From Methylobacterium symbioticum (GTDB lineage: Bacteria; Pseudomonadota; Alphaproteobacteria; Rhizobiales; Beijerinckiaceae): 64,000 bases of DNA. This document shows, piece by piece, positions 47,801-54,798 of the stretch. How positions within the stretch are numbered: the stretch's first letter is position 1; each line of letters starts with the position of its first letter. The position numbers were made by a program, and so were the translations under genes. The stretch spans positions 1 through 64,000 of the forward strand of contig NZ_CABFPH010000022.1 of assembly GCF_902141845.1 (NCBI RefSeq), in the 5' to 3' direction. Below the pieces are notes generated by a model. That model worked only from the letters and a program-made list of their open reading frames with translations, had not been told where the DNA came from and ran no database searches.

Positions 47801-50800
47801 ACGCCGACGCTCACCGGCACGGCGGAAGCGGGCAGCACCGTCACGATCAGCGACGGCGGAACGGTGCTCGGCACCACGGTTGCCGACGCCAACGGCGCCT
47901 TCAGCTTCACGCCGACCACGCCGCTCGGTGACGGCAGCCACCAGATCAGCCTGACCGCCACCGACGCGGCCGGTCAGGTCAGCGCGGCCTCGGCCCCGGT
48001 CGCGATCACGATCGACACGGCCGCGCCCCTCGTCCCCGTGGTGACCGGCGGTGCCGGTCCGACCGCGGACACGACGCCGGCCATCACCGGCACGGGTGAG
48101 CCCGGCGCCACGGTGACGCTGCTCGACGGGACGAATCCGGTAGGCACGGCCACGGTCGGCGCGGATGGCAGCTTCACGGTCAGCCCCACCAATCCCCTCG
48201 CCGAGGGCCCGCACGACCTCGCCGTGCAGCTGACCGACGCGGCGGGCAATGTCAGCGCGACATCGACCCCGGTCGCCGTGGTCGTCAACACCACTGCCCC
48301 TATCGCCCCGGTGGTGACCGGCGGCGGCGGGACGACGGCGGACACCACGCCGGCCATCACCGGCACGGGTGAGCCCGGCAGCACGGTGACGCTCCTCGAC
48401 GGCACGACACCGGTGGGCAGTGCCACGGTCGGCGCGGATGGCAGCTTCAGCGTCAGCCCGACCAATCCGCTCGCCGAGGGCCAGCACGATCTCGCCGTGC
48501 AGCTGACGGACGCGGCCGGCAATGTCGGCACGCCCTCGACCCCGGTCAGCGTCCTCGTCGATTCGGTCGCGCCCGGGACGCCGGTCCTGGCGCCGCTCGG
48601 CCCGACCAACGACAATACCCCGACGCTCACCGGCACGGCGGAAGCCGGCAGCACCGTCACGATCAGCGACGGCGGGACCGTCATCGGCACGGCGGTCGCC
48701 GACGCCAACGGTGCCTTCAGCTTCACGCCGGCCACGCCGCTCGGCGACGGCAGCTACAGCCTGACCGCCACCGCGACCGATGCGGCGGGCAATGTCAGCG
48801 CGGCCTCCGGCCCGGTCGGCCTCGTCGTCGATACGGCTGCGCCCTTCGTCCCGGTGGTGACCGGCGGCGGCGGAGCGACCACCGACACGACGCCGGCCAT
48901 CACCGGCACGGGTGAGCCCGGCAGCACGGTGACGCTGCTCGACGGCACGACACCGGTGGGCACAGCCACGGTCGGTGCGGATGGCAGCTTCACGGTCAGC
49001 CCGACCAGTCCGCTGGCCGAGGGCCCGCACGACCTGACGGTTCAGCTCACCGATGCGGCCGGCAATGCCAGCGCGCCCTCGAACCCGGTCGCCGTCGTCA
49101 TCGATGCCGGCCCTCCGGATGCACCGGTCCTGGCGCCGCTCGGCCCGACCAACGACACCACCCCGACCCTCACCGGCACAGCCGAGGCGGGCAGCACGGT
49201 CACGATCAGCGACGGCGGGACCGTCCTCGGCACCACGGTCGCCGACGCCAACGGCGCCTTCAGCTTCACCCCGGCCACGCCGCTGGCCGATGGCAGCTAC
49301 AGCCTGACGGCCACTGCCACGGACGCGGCCGGCCAGGTGAGCGCACCCTCAGCCCCCGTCGCGGTGACGATCGACACCGCACCTCCCGGTGTTCCGGTGG
49401 TGACCGGCGGCGGCGGAGCGACGGCAGACACCACGCCGGCCATCACCGGCACAGGTGAGCCCGGCGCCACGGTGACGTTGCTCGACGGCACGACACCGGT
49501 GGGCAGTGCCACGGTCGGCGCGGATGGCAGCTTCACGGTCAGCCCGACCAATCCCCTGACCGAGGGCTCGCACGACCTCTCCGTGCAACTCACGGACGCC
49601 GCCGGCAATGTCGGCACGCCCTCAGCCCCGGTCGGCGTCGTCGTCGATACCAGCCTGCCGGCGGCTCCGGTCCTGGCGCCGCTCGGCCCGACCAATGACA
49701 CCACGCCGACGCTCACCGGCACGGCGGAAGCGGGCAGCACCGTCACGATCAGCGACGGCGGAACGGTGCTCGGCACCACGGTCGCCGACGCCAACGGCGC
49801 CTTCAGCTTCACCCCGGTGACCGCGCTGGGAGACGGCAGTTACAGCCTGACCGCCACCGCGACCGACGCGGCAGGCAATGTCAGCGCGGCCTCGGCCCCG
49901 GTCGCGATCACGATCGACACGGCCGCGCCCCTCGTCCCCGTGGTGACTGGCGGTGCCGGTCCGACCGCGGACACCACGCCGGCCATCACCGGCACGGGCG
50001 AGCCCGGCGCCACGGTGACGCTGCTCGACGGGACGAATCCGGTAGGCACGGCCACGGTCGGCGCGGATGGCAGCTTCACGGTCAGCCCCACCAATCCGCT
50101 CGCCGAGGGGCAGCACGACCTCGCCGTGCAGCTGACCGACGCGGCGGGCAATGTCAGCGCGACATCGACCCCGGTCGCCGTGGTCGTCGACACCACTGCC
50201 CCTATCGCCCCGGTGGTGACCGGCGGCGGCGGGACGACGGCGGACACCACGCCGGCCATCACCGGCACGGGTGAGCCCGGCAGCACGGTGACGCTCCTCG
50301 ACGGGACGAACCCGGTGGGCACGGCCACGGTCGGCGCGGATGGCAGCTTCAGCGTCAGCCCGACCAATCCGCTCGCCGAGGGCCCGCACGATCTCGCCGT
50401 GCAGCTGACCGACGCGGCCGGCAATGCCAGCACGCCCTCCGCTCCGGTCACCGTCGTCATCGACACCGCCGCGCCCGTCACCTTCACCGTGGCGACGACG
50501 GCGGATGGGATCCTCAACGCCGCCGAGGCGGCGGCCACGGGCTTCACCGTGGCCGGGTTCGGTGCCGGTGCCACCGGGACGGCGGTGTTCAGCGACGGCA
50601 GCCATGTGGTCAGCGTGGCGGTCGGCGCCGACGGCACCTACACGGCCGATCTGCGCGGGCTCGACGGTCCGGTGACGACGAGCCTCACCGTCACCGACGC
50701 CGCCGGCAATCCCAGCACGGTCGCGGGGCCGAATCTCAGCCTCGACACCCTGGCGCCGGCCGGTACGGCGGTCGCCGACACCGCAGGCGGTCCGGCGGCG

Positions 50801-52906
50801 GCGAGCTTCACCTATGCGGTGAGCTTCCCCGAGACGGTGACGAATGTCGGCATCGAGGACTTCGTGCTCACCGGCACGAACGGCGCCGGCGGAACGATCA
50901 CCGCCGTTTCCGGCTCGGGCGGCACCTACACGGTCACCGTGGCGGGCGTCACCGGGAGCGGCAGCCTGACGCTCGCTCTCGCGGAGGGCTCCGACATTGC
51001 CGACGCGGCCGGCAATGCGGCCACCCTCGCCCCGGCCTCGCGGACGGTCGGCGGCCTCCTCGGCGCCCCGGTTATCGGCGGCATCATCGAGGATACCGGC
51101 ACGCCCGGGGACGGCATCCCCGCGGCCGCGACGCCGGTCATCGTCGGGACGGCCTCGCCCGGCACGACGGTCACGGTCCCCTACACGGATGCGGCCGGGC
51201 CGCACACGGCGAGCGGGCCCGCGGCTGCCGACGGCTCCTGGCAGGTCGAGCTCCCGACGCTGGCGGACGGCAGCTACAGCGTGGTGGCGACCGCCACCGC
51301 CGCGGACGGCAGCGTCTCCCCGCCCTCGGATCCGTTCCGGATCGTGATCGACACGGCGCCGCCTGTGACGCCCGCCATCACGGACGTCGTGGGCGATGAC
51401 GGGACCGGCACGGTCCACGACTCCAGCCCGACCCTCACGGGCGCGGCCGAGCCCGGCAGCACGGTGGAAGTCTCCTACGACACGCCGGACGGGCCGGTCG
51501 TGATCACCGGGCCCGTGGGCTCCGATGGCCGCTGGTCCATCGACGTGCCGACCCTGTCGGACGGGTCCTACACCTTCACCATCGGAACGGTGGATCCGGC
51601 CGGCAACCGCGCCGAGGGGACGACCCAGGTCTCCCTGGTCGTCGATGCCGGCTCGGGCGGCACGTCCCCTGTCCTGGCGGCGGATGCCAACCAGGCCGTG
51701 GCGCATGCGCCGGCGGTCACCGGCAACCTGCTCGCGAACGATGCGGGCAGCGGCCTGCACGTGACCGAGATCCGGTTCGCCGACGGCCTCACGGTCTCGG
51801 TTCCGAGCGAAGGCAGCACCCACGTCGTCGCGCAGCACGGCACGCTGACGGTCGCAGCCGACGGCAGCTACAGCTACCAAGCCATCGGCTCCAACAACCT
51901 CCTGAACGGGGCGAGCGCCCTCGAGCACTTCACCTACACCGCAGAGACAGACGCGGGGCAGAGCGCGCAGGCGGCGCTCGACATCCGCATCGACGGCCAC
52001 GCCCCGCAGGGGAGCGCGTCCTTCGACTTCGCCCTCGTCGACGCGCGGGTCGAGCTCTCGGGTGAGGCACTGGTCCTGATCGGCCCGGACGGCGTCGCCC
52101 GGGACATCAGCGGCATCGACACCCTGCGCTTCACCGACGGCGAGGTGCAGAACAGGGACGACAACCCGCTCGTCAACGACATCTTCTACTACGCCAACAA
52201 CCACGACGTCTGGGCCGCGCATGTCGATGCCGACGTCCACTTCGCGATCTTCGGCTGGAAGGAGGGCCGCAACCCGAACGCTTATTTCGACACGCGGGAA
52301 TACCTTGCCGAGAACCAGGACGTGGCCGCTGCCGGGATCAACCCGCTCGACCACTACCTCCAGAGCGGCGAGCGGGAGGGGCGCACTCCCGGACCGGACT
52401 TCACCGCCGTCACCTACCTGCACGAGAACCCGGACGTGGCGGCCGCAGGCGTCAACGCCCTCGCCCATTACCTGCAATACGGTCAGGCCGAGGGGCGCAC
52501 GATCTACGAGGGCGACGCCCGTGGGCCGAACCCCGATATCGGCGCCTTCGATCCGGGCTTCTACCTCGCGCAGAACCCGGACGTCGCGGCCGCCGTGCCC
52601 GGGGGCCAGAACCCCGGCACCTTCGCTCTCCAGCACTACCTCACCTACGGGGCGAGCGAACTGCGCAACCCGAACCCGCTGTTCGATACGGCCTACTACC
52701 TCCAGAACAATCCGGATGTCGCCGCCTCGGGTGCCAACCCGCTCGTCCACTACCAGGAGGTCGGCTGGCTCCAGGGCCGCAACCCGAGCGCCGCGTTCGA
52801 CACCAACACCTTCCTCGAAGGCCATCCCGAGGCGGCCCAGGCCGGCATCGATCCGCTGTCCTTCTACCTCCACCACAGCCTCGAGAACGCCCGCGCGACG
52901 ATCTGA
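41870..52906 (+). CDS. Giant Ig-repeat secreted adhesin (BapA-like, type I secreted)
   Basis: 3,678 residues. An N-terminal domain (about 1-152, starting MATQTFDDSVG) is followed by 30 bacterial Ig-like repeats of about 90 residues (153-2870) with the pattern TPTLTGTAEAGSTVTI...LGTxVAxxDGSFxFTP...ATDAAGNVS...IDTTAP. Two or three divergent Ig-like domains come next, then a cadherin/VCBS-like segment (VTGNLLANDAGSGLH). The C-terminal module (3437-3678) has six YLxxNPDVAAAGxNPLxHY repeats. There is no Sec signal and no RTX GGxGxD run, and the type I secretion genes follow directly, so export should use a C-terminal signal. I see no Cys and one Lys. The start at ATG 41870 (AGCAGG upstream) is preferred over ATG 41816 or TTG 41783. 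Confidence 0.92.
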   Translation: MATQTFDDSVGASGNPLTIGGYVYALRTNAGAATGTLGVQRELLGDAVLGLNSTTGYLSISQASGTAFTLNSLVIDRDVSAIGSTVFVGYRDGVQVATQVVGNLVGIGDQPVSFTGSQWQNITEVRVFSRNVLDVNIGVGFAIDDVVTTDTTAPLAPTLSAGLAATADNTPTLTGTAEIGSTVTIYNGTTALGTASAGADGRYSFTPTTPLPDGTYNFTARAADATGNVSAASAAVGLRIDATAPGAPVFTAGGGLTNDTTPTITGTAEAGSTVTILDGTTVLGTTVAVANGSFSFTPTTALREGSYGLTATARDALGNVSPVSATLGVTIDATAPGIPTVVAPALTNVQTPTITGTAEAGSTVTILNGTAVLGTTVAAANGSYSFTPTTPLPAGSYTLTATATDLAGNVSARSTTTATVIDLTAPAAPTLSAGVAATADNTPTLTGTAEAGSTVTIFSGTTALGTATAGADGRYSFTPVTALADGGYTFTAVARDPAGNVGTASSPVALTIDTTAPGAPIFTAGGGLTNDSTPTLTGTAEAGATVTILSGATVLGTAVAAADGTFSFTPTTPLSQGTYSLTATARDALGNISPASVALAVTLDLTAPAAPAINPIGATNQATPTITGTAEAGSTVTILNGTAVLGTTVAAADGSFAFTPTTALADGAASLTATARDAAGNVSATSAAAMLMVDTAAPGLPTLVALQPTSDSTPTITGTAEAGSTVSISNGGTLLGTTIAAADGTFSFTPATALPDGTLSLTATARDVAGNVSGISPAVSLTIDTAAPGAPAIAAFGPTNTATPTITGTAEAGSTVAILNGTAVLGTTVAATDGSFAFTPTTALADGTASLTATARDAAGNVSAASAAVSVTIDTMAPAAPVLTPLGPTNDPIPTLTGTAEAGSTVTILNGTTVLGTTVAAADGSFAFTPTTALADGAASLTATARDAAGNVSPVSAALALTVDTAAPGAPVIDPAGTTNDTTPTITGTAEAGATVTILDGTTVLGTALAAPDGRFTFTPATPLAEGPISLTATAADAAGNVSSPSAAVTLDIDTTAPGLPTLTALGPTNDATPTITGTAEAGATVTILNGGTVLGTAVAGADGSFAFTPNVALQDGTTSLTATATDAAGNVSGVSAAVPLTIDTAAPAAPALTPPGITGDSTPTISGTAEAGAVVTLFNGGTVLGTAVAGADGTFSITPAAPLPDGNLLLTATARDAAGNLSPASAAVALTVDTSVPGAPGVDYVPPTSDTTPVISGTAAAGDAIAIFNGGTLVGSGTVAADGTFSIALTTPLNEGSNALTVTATSPGGTASPAAPLTVLVDTIPPPAPTLTGFPSPTDDATPTITGIAEAGSTVTISSGGTVLGTAVADGNGVFAFTPASPLADGDATLTAQARDVAGNLSPVSASVALTVDTIAPATPTITGLPAVTGDSTPTITGTAEAGSTVTVFNGSTALGTVVAGADGTYALTPTTALADGTVTLTATAYDAAGNLSGTSAPVALEVDTAAPPAPVLADLPGAIASATPTVTGTAEAGSTVTLYNGSTVLGTATAAADGSFTITTGVPLPQGTATLTAIAHDAAGNGSDVSAAITVLVDTTAPAAPVITTPAGISADDTPTIAGTAEANSIVTILDDGNAIGTVQADGAGTWTFTPGSALGSGPNVITATATDAVGNVSPVSAGITLTIDSGAPVAPVLAPLDPTNDNTPTLTGTAEAGSTVTISDGGTVLGTTVADANGAFSFTPVTALGDGSYSLTATATDAAGNVSAASAPVAITIDTAAPLVPVVTGGAGPTADTTPAITGTGEPGATVTLLDGTNPVGTATVGADGSFTVSPTNPLAEGQHDLAVQLTDAAGNISAASTPIAVVIDTTAPIAPAVTGGGGTTADTTPAITGTGEPGSTVTLLDGTTPVGSATVGADGSFTVSPTNPLAEGSYALTVQLTDAAGNVSTPSAPVAVIVDITAPGVPVLAPLGPTNDTTPTLTGTAEAGSTVTISDGGTVLGTTVADANGAFSFTPTTPLGDGSHQISLTATDAAGQVSAASAPVAITIDTAAPLVPVVTGGAGPTADTTPAITGTGEPGATVTLLDGTNPVGTATVGADGSFTVSPTNPLAEGPHDLAVQLTDAAGNVSATSTPVAVVVNTTAPIAPVVTGGGGTTADTTPAITGTGEPGSTVTLLDGTTPVGSATVGADGSFSVSPTNPLAEGQHDLAVQLTDAAGNVGTPSTPVSVLVDSVAPGTPVLAPLGPTNDNTPTLTGTAEAGSTVTISDGGTVIGTAVADANGAFSFTPATPLGDGSYSLTATATDAAGNVSAASGPVGLVVDTAAPFVPVVTGGGGATTDTTPAITGTGEPGSTVTLLDGTTPVGTATVGADGSFTVSPTSPLAEGPHDLTVQLTDAAGNASAPSNPVAVVIDAGPPDAPVLAPLGPTNDTTPTLTGTAEAGSTVTISDGGTVLGTTVADANGAFSFTPATPLADGSYSLTATATDAAGQVSAPSAPVAVTIDTAPPGVPVVTGGGGATADTTPAITGTGEPGATVTLLDGTTPVGSATVGADGSFTVSPTNPLTEGSHDLSVQLTDAAGNVGTPSAPVGVVVDTSLPAAPVLAPLGPTNDTTPTLTGTAEAGSTVTISDGGTVLGTTVADANGAFSFTPVTALGDGSYSLTATATDAAGNVSAASAPVAITIDTAAPLVPVVTGGAGPTADTTPAITGTGEPGATVTLLDGTNPVGTATVGADGSFTVSPTNPLAEGQHDLAVQLTDAAGNVSATSTPVAVVVDTTAPIAPVVTGGGGTTADTTPAITGTGEPGSTVTLLDGTNPVGTATVGADGSFSVSPTNPLAEGPHDLAVQLTDAAGNASTPSAPVTVVIDTAAPVTFTVATTADGILNAAEAAATGFTVAGFGAGATGTAVFSDGSHVVSVAVGADGTYTADLRGLDGPVTTSLTVTDAAGNPSTVAGPNLSLDTLAPAGTAVADTAGGPAAASFTYAVSFPETVTNVGIEDFVLTGTNGAGGTITAVSGSGGTYTVTVAGVTGSGSLTLALAEGSDIADAAGNAATLAPASRTVGGLLGAPVIGGIIEDTGTPGDGIPAAATPVIVGTASPGTTVTVPYTDAAGPHTASGPAAADGSWQVELPTLADGSYSVVATATAADGSVSPPSDPFRIVIDTAPPVTPAITDVVGDDGTGTVHDSSPTLTGAAEPGSTVEVSYDTPDGPVVITGPVGSDGRWSIDVPTLSDGSYTFTIGTVDPAGNRAEGTTQVSLVVDAGSGGTSPVLAADANQAVAHAPAVTGNLLANDAGSGLHVTEIRFADGLTVSVPSEGSTHVVAQHGTLTVAADGSYSYQAIGSNNLLNGASALEHFTYTAETDAGQSAQAALDIRIDGHAPQGSASFDFALVDARVELSGEALVLIGPDGVARDISGIDTLRFTDGEVQNRDDNPLVNDIFYYANNHDVWAAHVDADVHFAIFGWKEGRNPNAYFDTREYLAENQDVAAAGINPLDHYLQSGEREGRTPGPDFTAVTYLHENPDVAAAGVNALAHYLQYGQAEGRTIYEGDARGPNPDIGAFDPGFYLAQNPDVAAAVPGGQNPGTFALQHYLTYGASELRNPNPLFDTAYYLQNNPDVAASGANPLVHYQEVGWLQGRNPSAAFDTNTFLEGHPEAAQAGIDPLSFYLHHSLENARATI
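42326..50478 (+). repeat. Array of 30 tandem ~272-bp Ig-domain repeats
   Basis: Thirty in-frame units average 272 bp (about 90.5 codons). Each begins after a (I/V)DTxAP boundary and contains the TGTAEAGSTVTI core. Units 1-17 are diversified, whereas 18-30 fall into a few near-identical classes. The array is inside the adhesin gene. Confidence 0.93.
46943..50478 (+). repeat. Higher-order repeat: recently amplified block of Ig units 18-30
   Basis: Three unit classes recur in order: VLAPLGPTN (A), VVTGGAGPTAD or VVTGGGGATAD (B), VVTGGGGTTAD (C). The layout is ABC, ABC, AB, AB, ABC with A-unit starts near 46943, 47762, 48580, 49121 and 49662, so the period is about 818 bp for triplets and 541 bp for doublets. 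Copies share unusual synonymous choices over hundreds of bases, which indicates recent duplication or gene conversion. Confidence 0.85.
52178..52903 (+). repeat. Six YLxxNPDV repeats at the adhesin C-terminus
   Basis: Six imperfect units of 37-45 residues follow the scheme F-D-x-x-x-Y-L-x-x-N-P-D-V-A-A-A-G-x-N-P-L-x-H-Y-L-x-x-G-x-x-E-G-R-x-P-N. They are preceded by LRFTDGEVQNRDDNPLVNDIFYYANNHDVW. The module occupies the place where RTX repeats and a secretion signal usually sit. Confidence 0.85.
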
Positions 52907-52920
52907 GGCGCCGCCGACCG

Positions 52921-52953
52921 GGCCGGGCGCGCGCCTCACGGCCGCGCCCGGCC
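52921..52953 (+). other. Strong intercistronic hairpin between adhesin and its exporter
   Basis: GGCCGGGCGCG (52921-52931) pairs perfectly with CGCGCCCGGCC (52943-52953) around an 11-nt loop. It lies 14 nt after the adhesin stop and 18 nt before the exporter ATG. Possible roles are partial termination, mRNA 3'-end protection, or occlusion of the exporter start. Confidence 0.6.
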
Positions 52954-52971
52954 ACCCCAGCTCCTTCCCCG

Positions 52972-54798
52972 ATGCATGGCGCCGCAGCGATCGGATCGCC
53001 GCCCCATGCCCCTCCCGTGCAGCGAGTGTGCAGCGTGATCGCGAACCAGGGACGTGCCGAACTCGTGACGGCATTGGCGCCGTGCCGGGCCGCCTTCCTC
53101 GGAACAGGCCTGACGAGCGGGCTCATCAACCTGCTCTACCTCACGGGCTCGTTCTTCATGCTCGAGGTCTATGACCGGGTCATCCCGAGCCGGTCTGTCC
53201 CGACCCTCGTCGGCCTGCTGGTGCTGGCCCTCGTCCTCTACGGCTTCCAGGGCGCCCTGGAGATGCTGCGCTCCCGGGTCCTCGCGCGGATCGGGGCCAG
53301 CCTCGACGAGGCCCTCTCGGGCCGCGTCTTCGACCTCGTGGTGCGCGCGCCCCTCAAGGGAGCGCCGCCCGCCGACGGCCTCCTGCCCCTGCGCGACCTC
53401 GACCAGGTGCGTGCCTTCCTCGCGGGTGCCGGGCCCGGTGCCCTGTTCGACCTGCCCTGGCTGCCGGTCTATCTCGCCATCTGCGTCCTGTTCCACCCGC
53501 TGATCGGCGTCCTGGCGCTCGGCGGCGCCGTGGTTCTGGCGCTGCTCACCTGGCTCACCGACCGCGTGACCCGGGAACCCGCCCGGGCGGCCACCGGGCA
53601 CGGCCTGCGCCGCAACGGCCTCGCCGAGGCCGGGCGCCGCAATGCCGAGGTCCTGGCCGCCCTCGGCATGCAGGACCGCCTCGCCGCGCGCTGGGCGGGG
53701 GCGAACCGCGAATACATGGATGCCCAGGCGCGCGTGTCGGACGTGGCGGGGGGCTTCGGCGCCCTGTCCAAGGTCTTCCGCATGGCTCTGCAATCGGGCG
53801 TGCTCGCGCTCGGCGCTTGGCTGGTGATCCACGACGAGGCGAGCGCGGGCGTGATCATCGCCTCCTCGATCCTGGTCTCGCGGGCGCTGGCACCGGCCGA
53901 GCTCGCCATCGCGAACTGGAAGGGCTTCGTCCAGGCGCGCCAGGCCTGGGGCCGGCTCGCGGAGCTGCTCGCCCGCATCCCGGCAGCCGGGCAGCCGCAC
54001 GGCCTGCCGGCGCCGTCGCAGGGGCTCACCGTCGAGGGCGTCAGCATCGCGCCGCCCGGCACCCTGCGCGTGGTGGTGCAGGACCTCTCGCTCGGGCTGA
54101 AGGCCGGCCAGGGCCTCGGCGTGATCGGCCCCTCCGCCTCCGGCAAGTCCTCGCTGGTGCGCGCCCTCGTCGGCGTCTGGCCGCCGGGCCGCGGCAAGGT
54201 GCGCCTCGACGGCGCCGCCCTCGACCAATGGTCGAGCGCCGATCTCGGGCGCCATCTCGGCTACCTGCCGCAGGAGGTCGAGCTGTTCGCCGGCACGATC
54301 GCCGACAACATCTGCCGCTTCGAGCCCGAGCCCGATCCCGAACTGGTGATCGCGGCCGCGAAGGCGGCGGGCGCGCACGAGCTGATCCTGCGCCTGTCGG
54401 AGGGCTACGACACCCGCATCGGCGAGAGCGGGGCCGGTCTCTCGGCCGGCCAGCGCCAGCGGATCGGCCTGGCCCGGGCGCTCTACCGCGACCCCTTCCT
54501 CGTGGTGCTCGACGAGCCGAACGCCAATCTCGACAACGAGGGCGAGGCCGCCCTGACGCAGGCGATCCTCGGCGTGCGCCGGCGGGGCGGCATCTGCGTG
54601 GTGGTGGCGCACCGCCCGAGCGCGCTGGCGGCCGTCGACCTCGTCCTGATGATGGCCGATGGCCGCGCTCAGGCTTTCGGACCGAAGGACGAGGTCTTCC
54701 GGCGGGTGCTGCGCCCGGCCCCGGCGCCGGTCCAGGCCCGCGATGCGAACACCGATGCGCCGCCCGTCCCGGCGGCCGCTCTGCAGGAGAGCGCCTGA
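52972..54798 (+). CDS. Type I secretion ABC transporter permease/ATPase (PrtD-like)
   Basis: 608 residues. The N-terminal membrane domain has the PrtD/AprD signature FxGxxLxSGLINLLYLTGSFFMLEVYDRVIPSRSVPTLVGL. The ATPase domain has Walker A GPSASGKSS (about 386-394), a Q-loop in LGYLPQEVELF, ABC signature LSAGQRQRIGLARAL (about 490), Walker B VVLDEPNANLD (Asp about 514) and the H-loop VVAHRPSAL. It powers one-step export of the adhesin encoded just upstream. The start is uncertain: ATG 52972 lacks a clear ribosome binding site, and internal GTG codons near 53036-53065 could be used. Overlaps the next gene (TGATG). Confidence 0.94.
   Translation: MHGAAAIGSPPHAPPVQRVCSVIANQGRAELVTALAPCRAAFLGTGLTSGLINLLYLTGSFFMLEVYDRVIPSRSVPTLVGLLVLALVLYGFQGALEMLRSRVLARIGASLDEALSGRVFDLVVRAPLKGAPPADGLLPLRDLDQVRAFLAGAGPGALFDLPWLPVYLAICVLFHPLIGVLALGGAVVLALLTWLTDRVTREPARAATGHGLRRNGLAEAGRRNAEVLAALGMQDRLAARWAGANREYMDAQARVSDVAGGFGALSKVFRMALQSGVLALGAWLVIHDEASAGVIIASSILVSRALAPAELAIANWKGFVQARQAWGRLAELLARIPAAGQPHGLPAPSQGLTVEGVSIAPPGTLRVVVQDLSLGLKAGQGLGVIGPSASGKSSLVRALVGVWPPGRGKVRLDGAALDQWSSADLGRHLGYLPQEVELFAGTIADNICRFEPEPDPELVIAAAKAAGAHELILRLSEGYDTRIGESGAGLSAGQRQRIGLARALYRDPFLVVLDEPNANLDNEGEAALTQAILGVRRRGGICVVVAHRPSALAAVDLVLMMADGRAQAFGPKDEVFRRVLRPAPAPVQARDANTDAPPVPAAALQESA

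Noticed and set aside
42326-50478. Regularly spaced repeats that could be mistaken for a CRISPR array
   Set aside because: The repeats are about 272 bp, in frame and encode Ig domains; there are no short identical repeats with unique spacers and no cas genes.
41870-52906. RTX calcium-binding repeats in the adhesin
   Set aside because: I searched for GGxGxD-type nonapeptides by eye and found none; the C-terminal repeats are of the NPDV type.
49622-53074. Minus-strand open frame of 1,150 residues antisense to the adhesin (also 46904-49030, 44999-46603 and others)
   Set aside because: Shadows of a repetitive, high-GC coding strand. The translations are low-complexity Arg/Gly/Ala/Asp-rich repeats with no family features, and the plus-strand Ig repeats explain the region.
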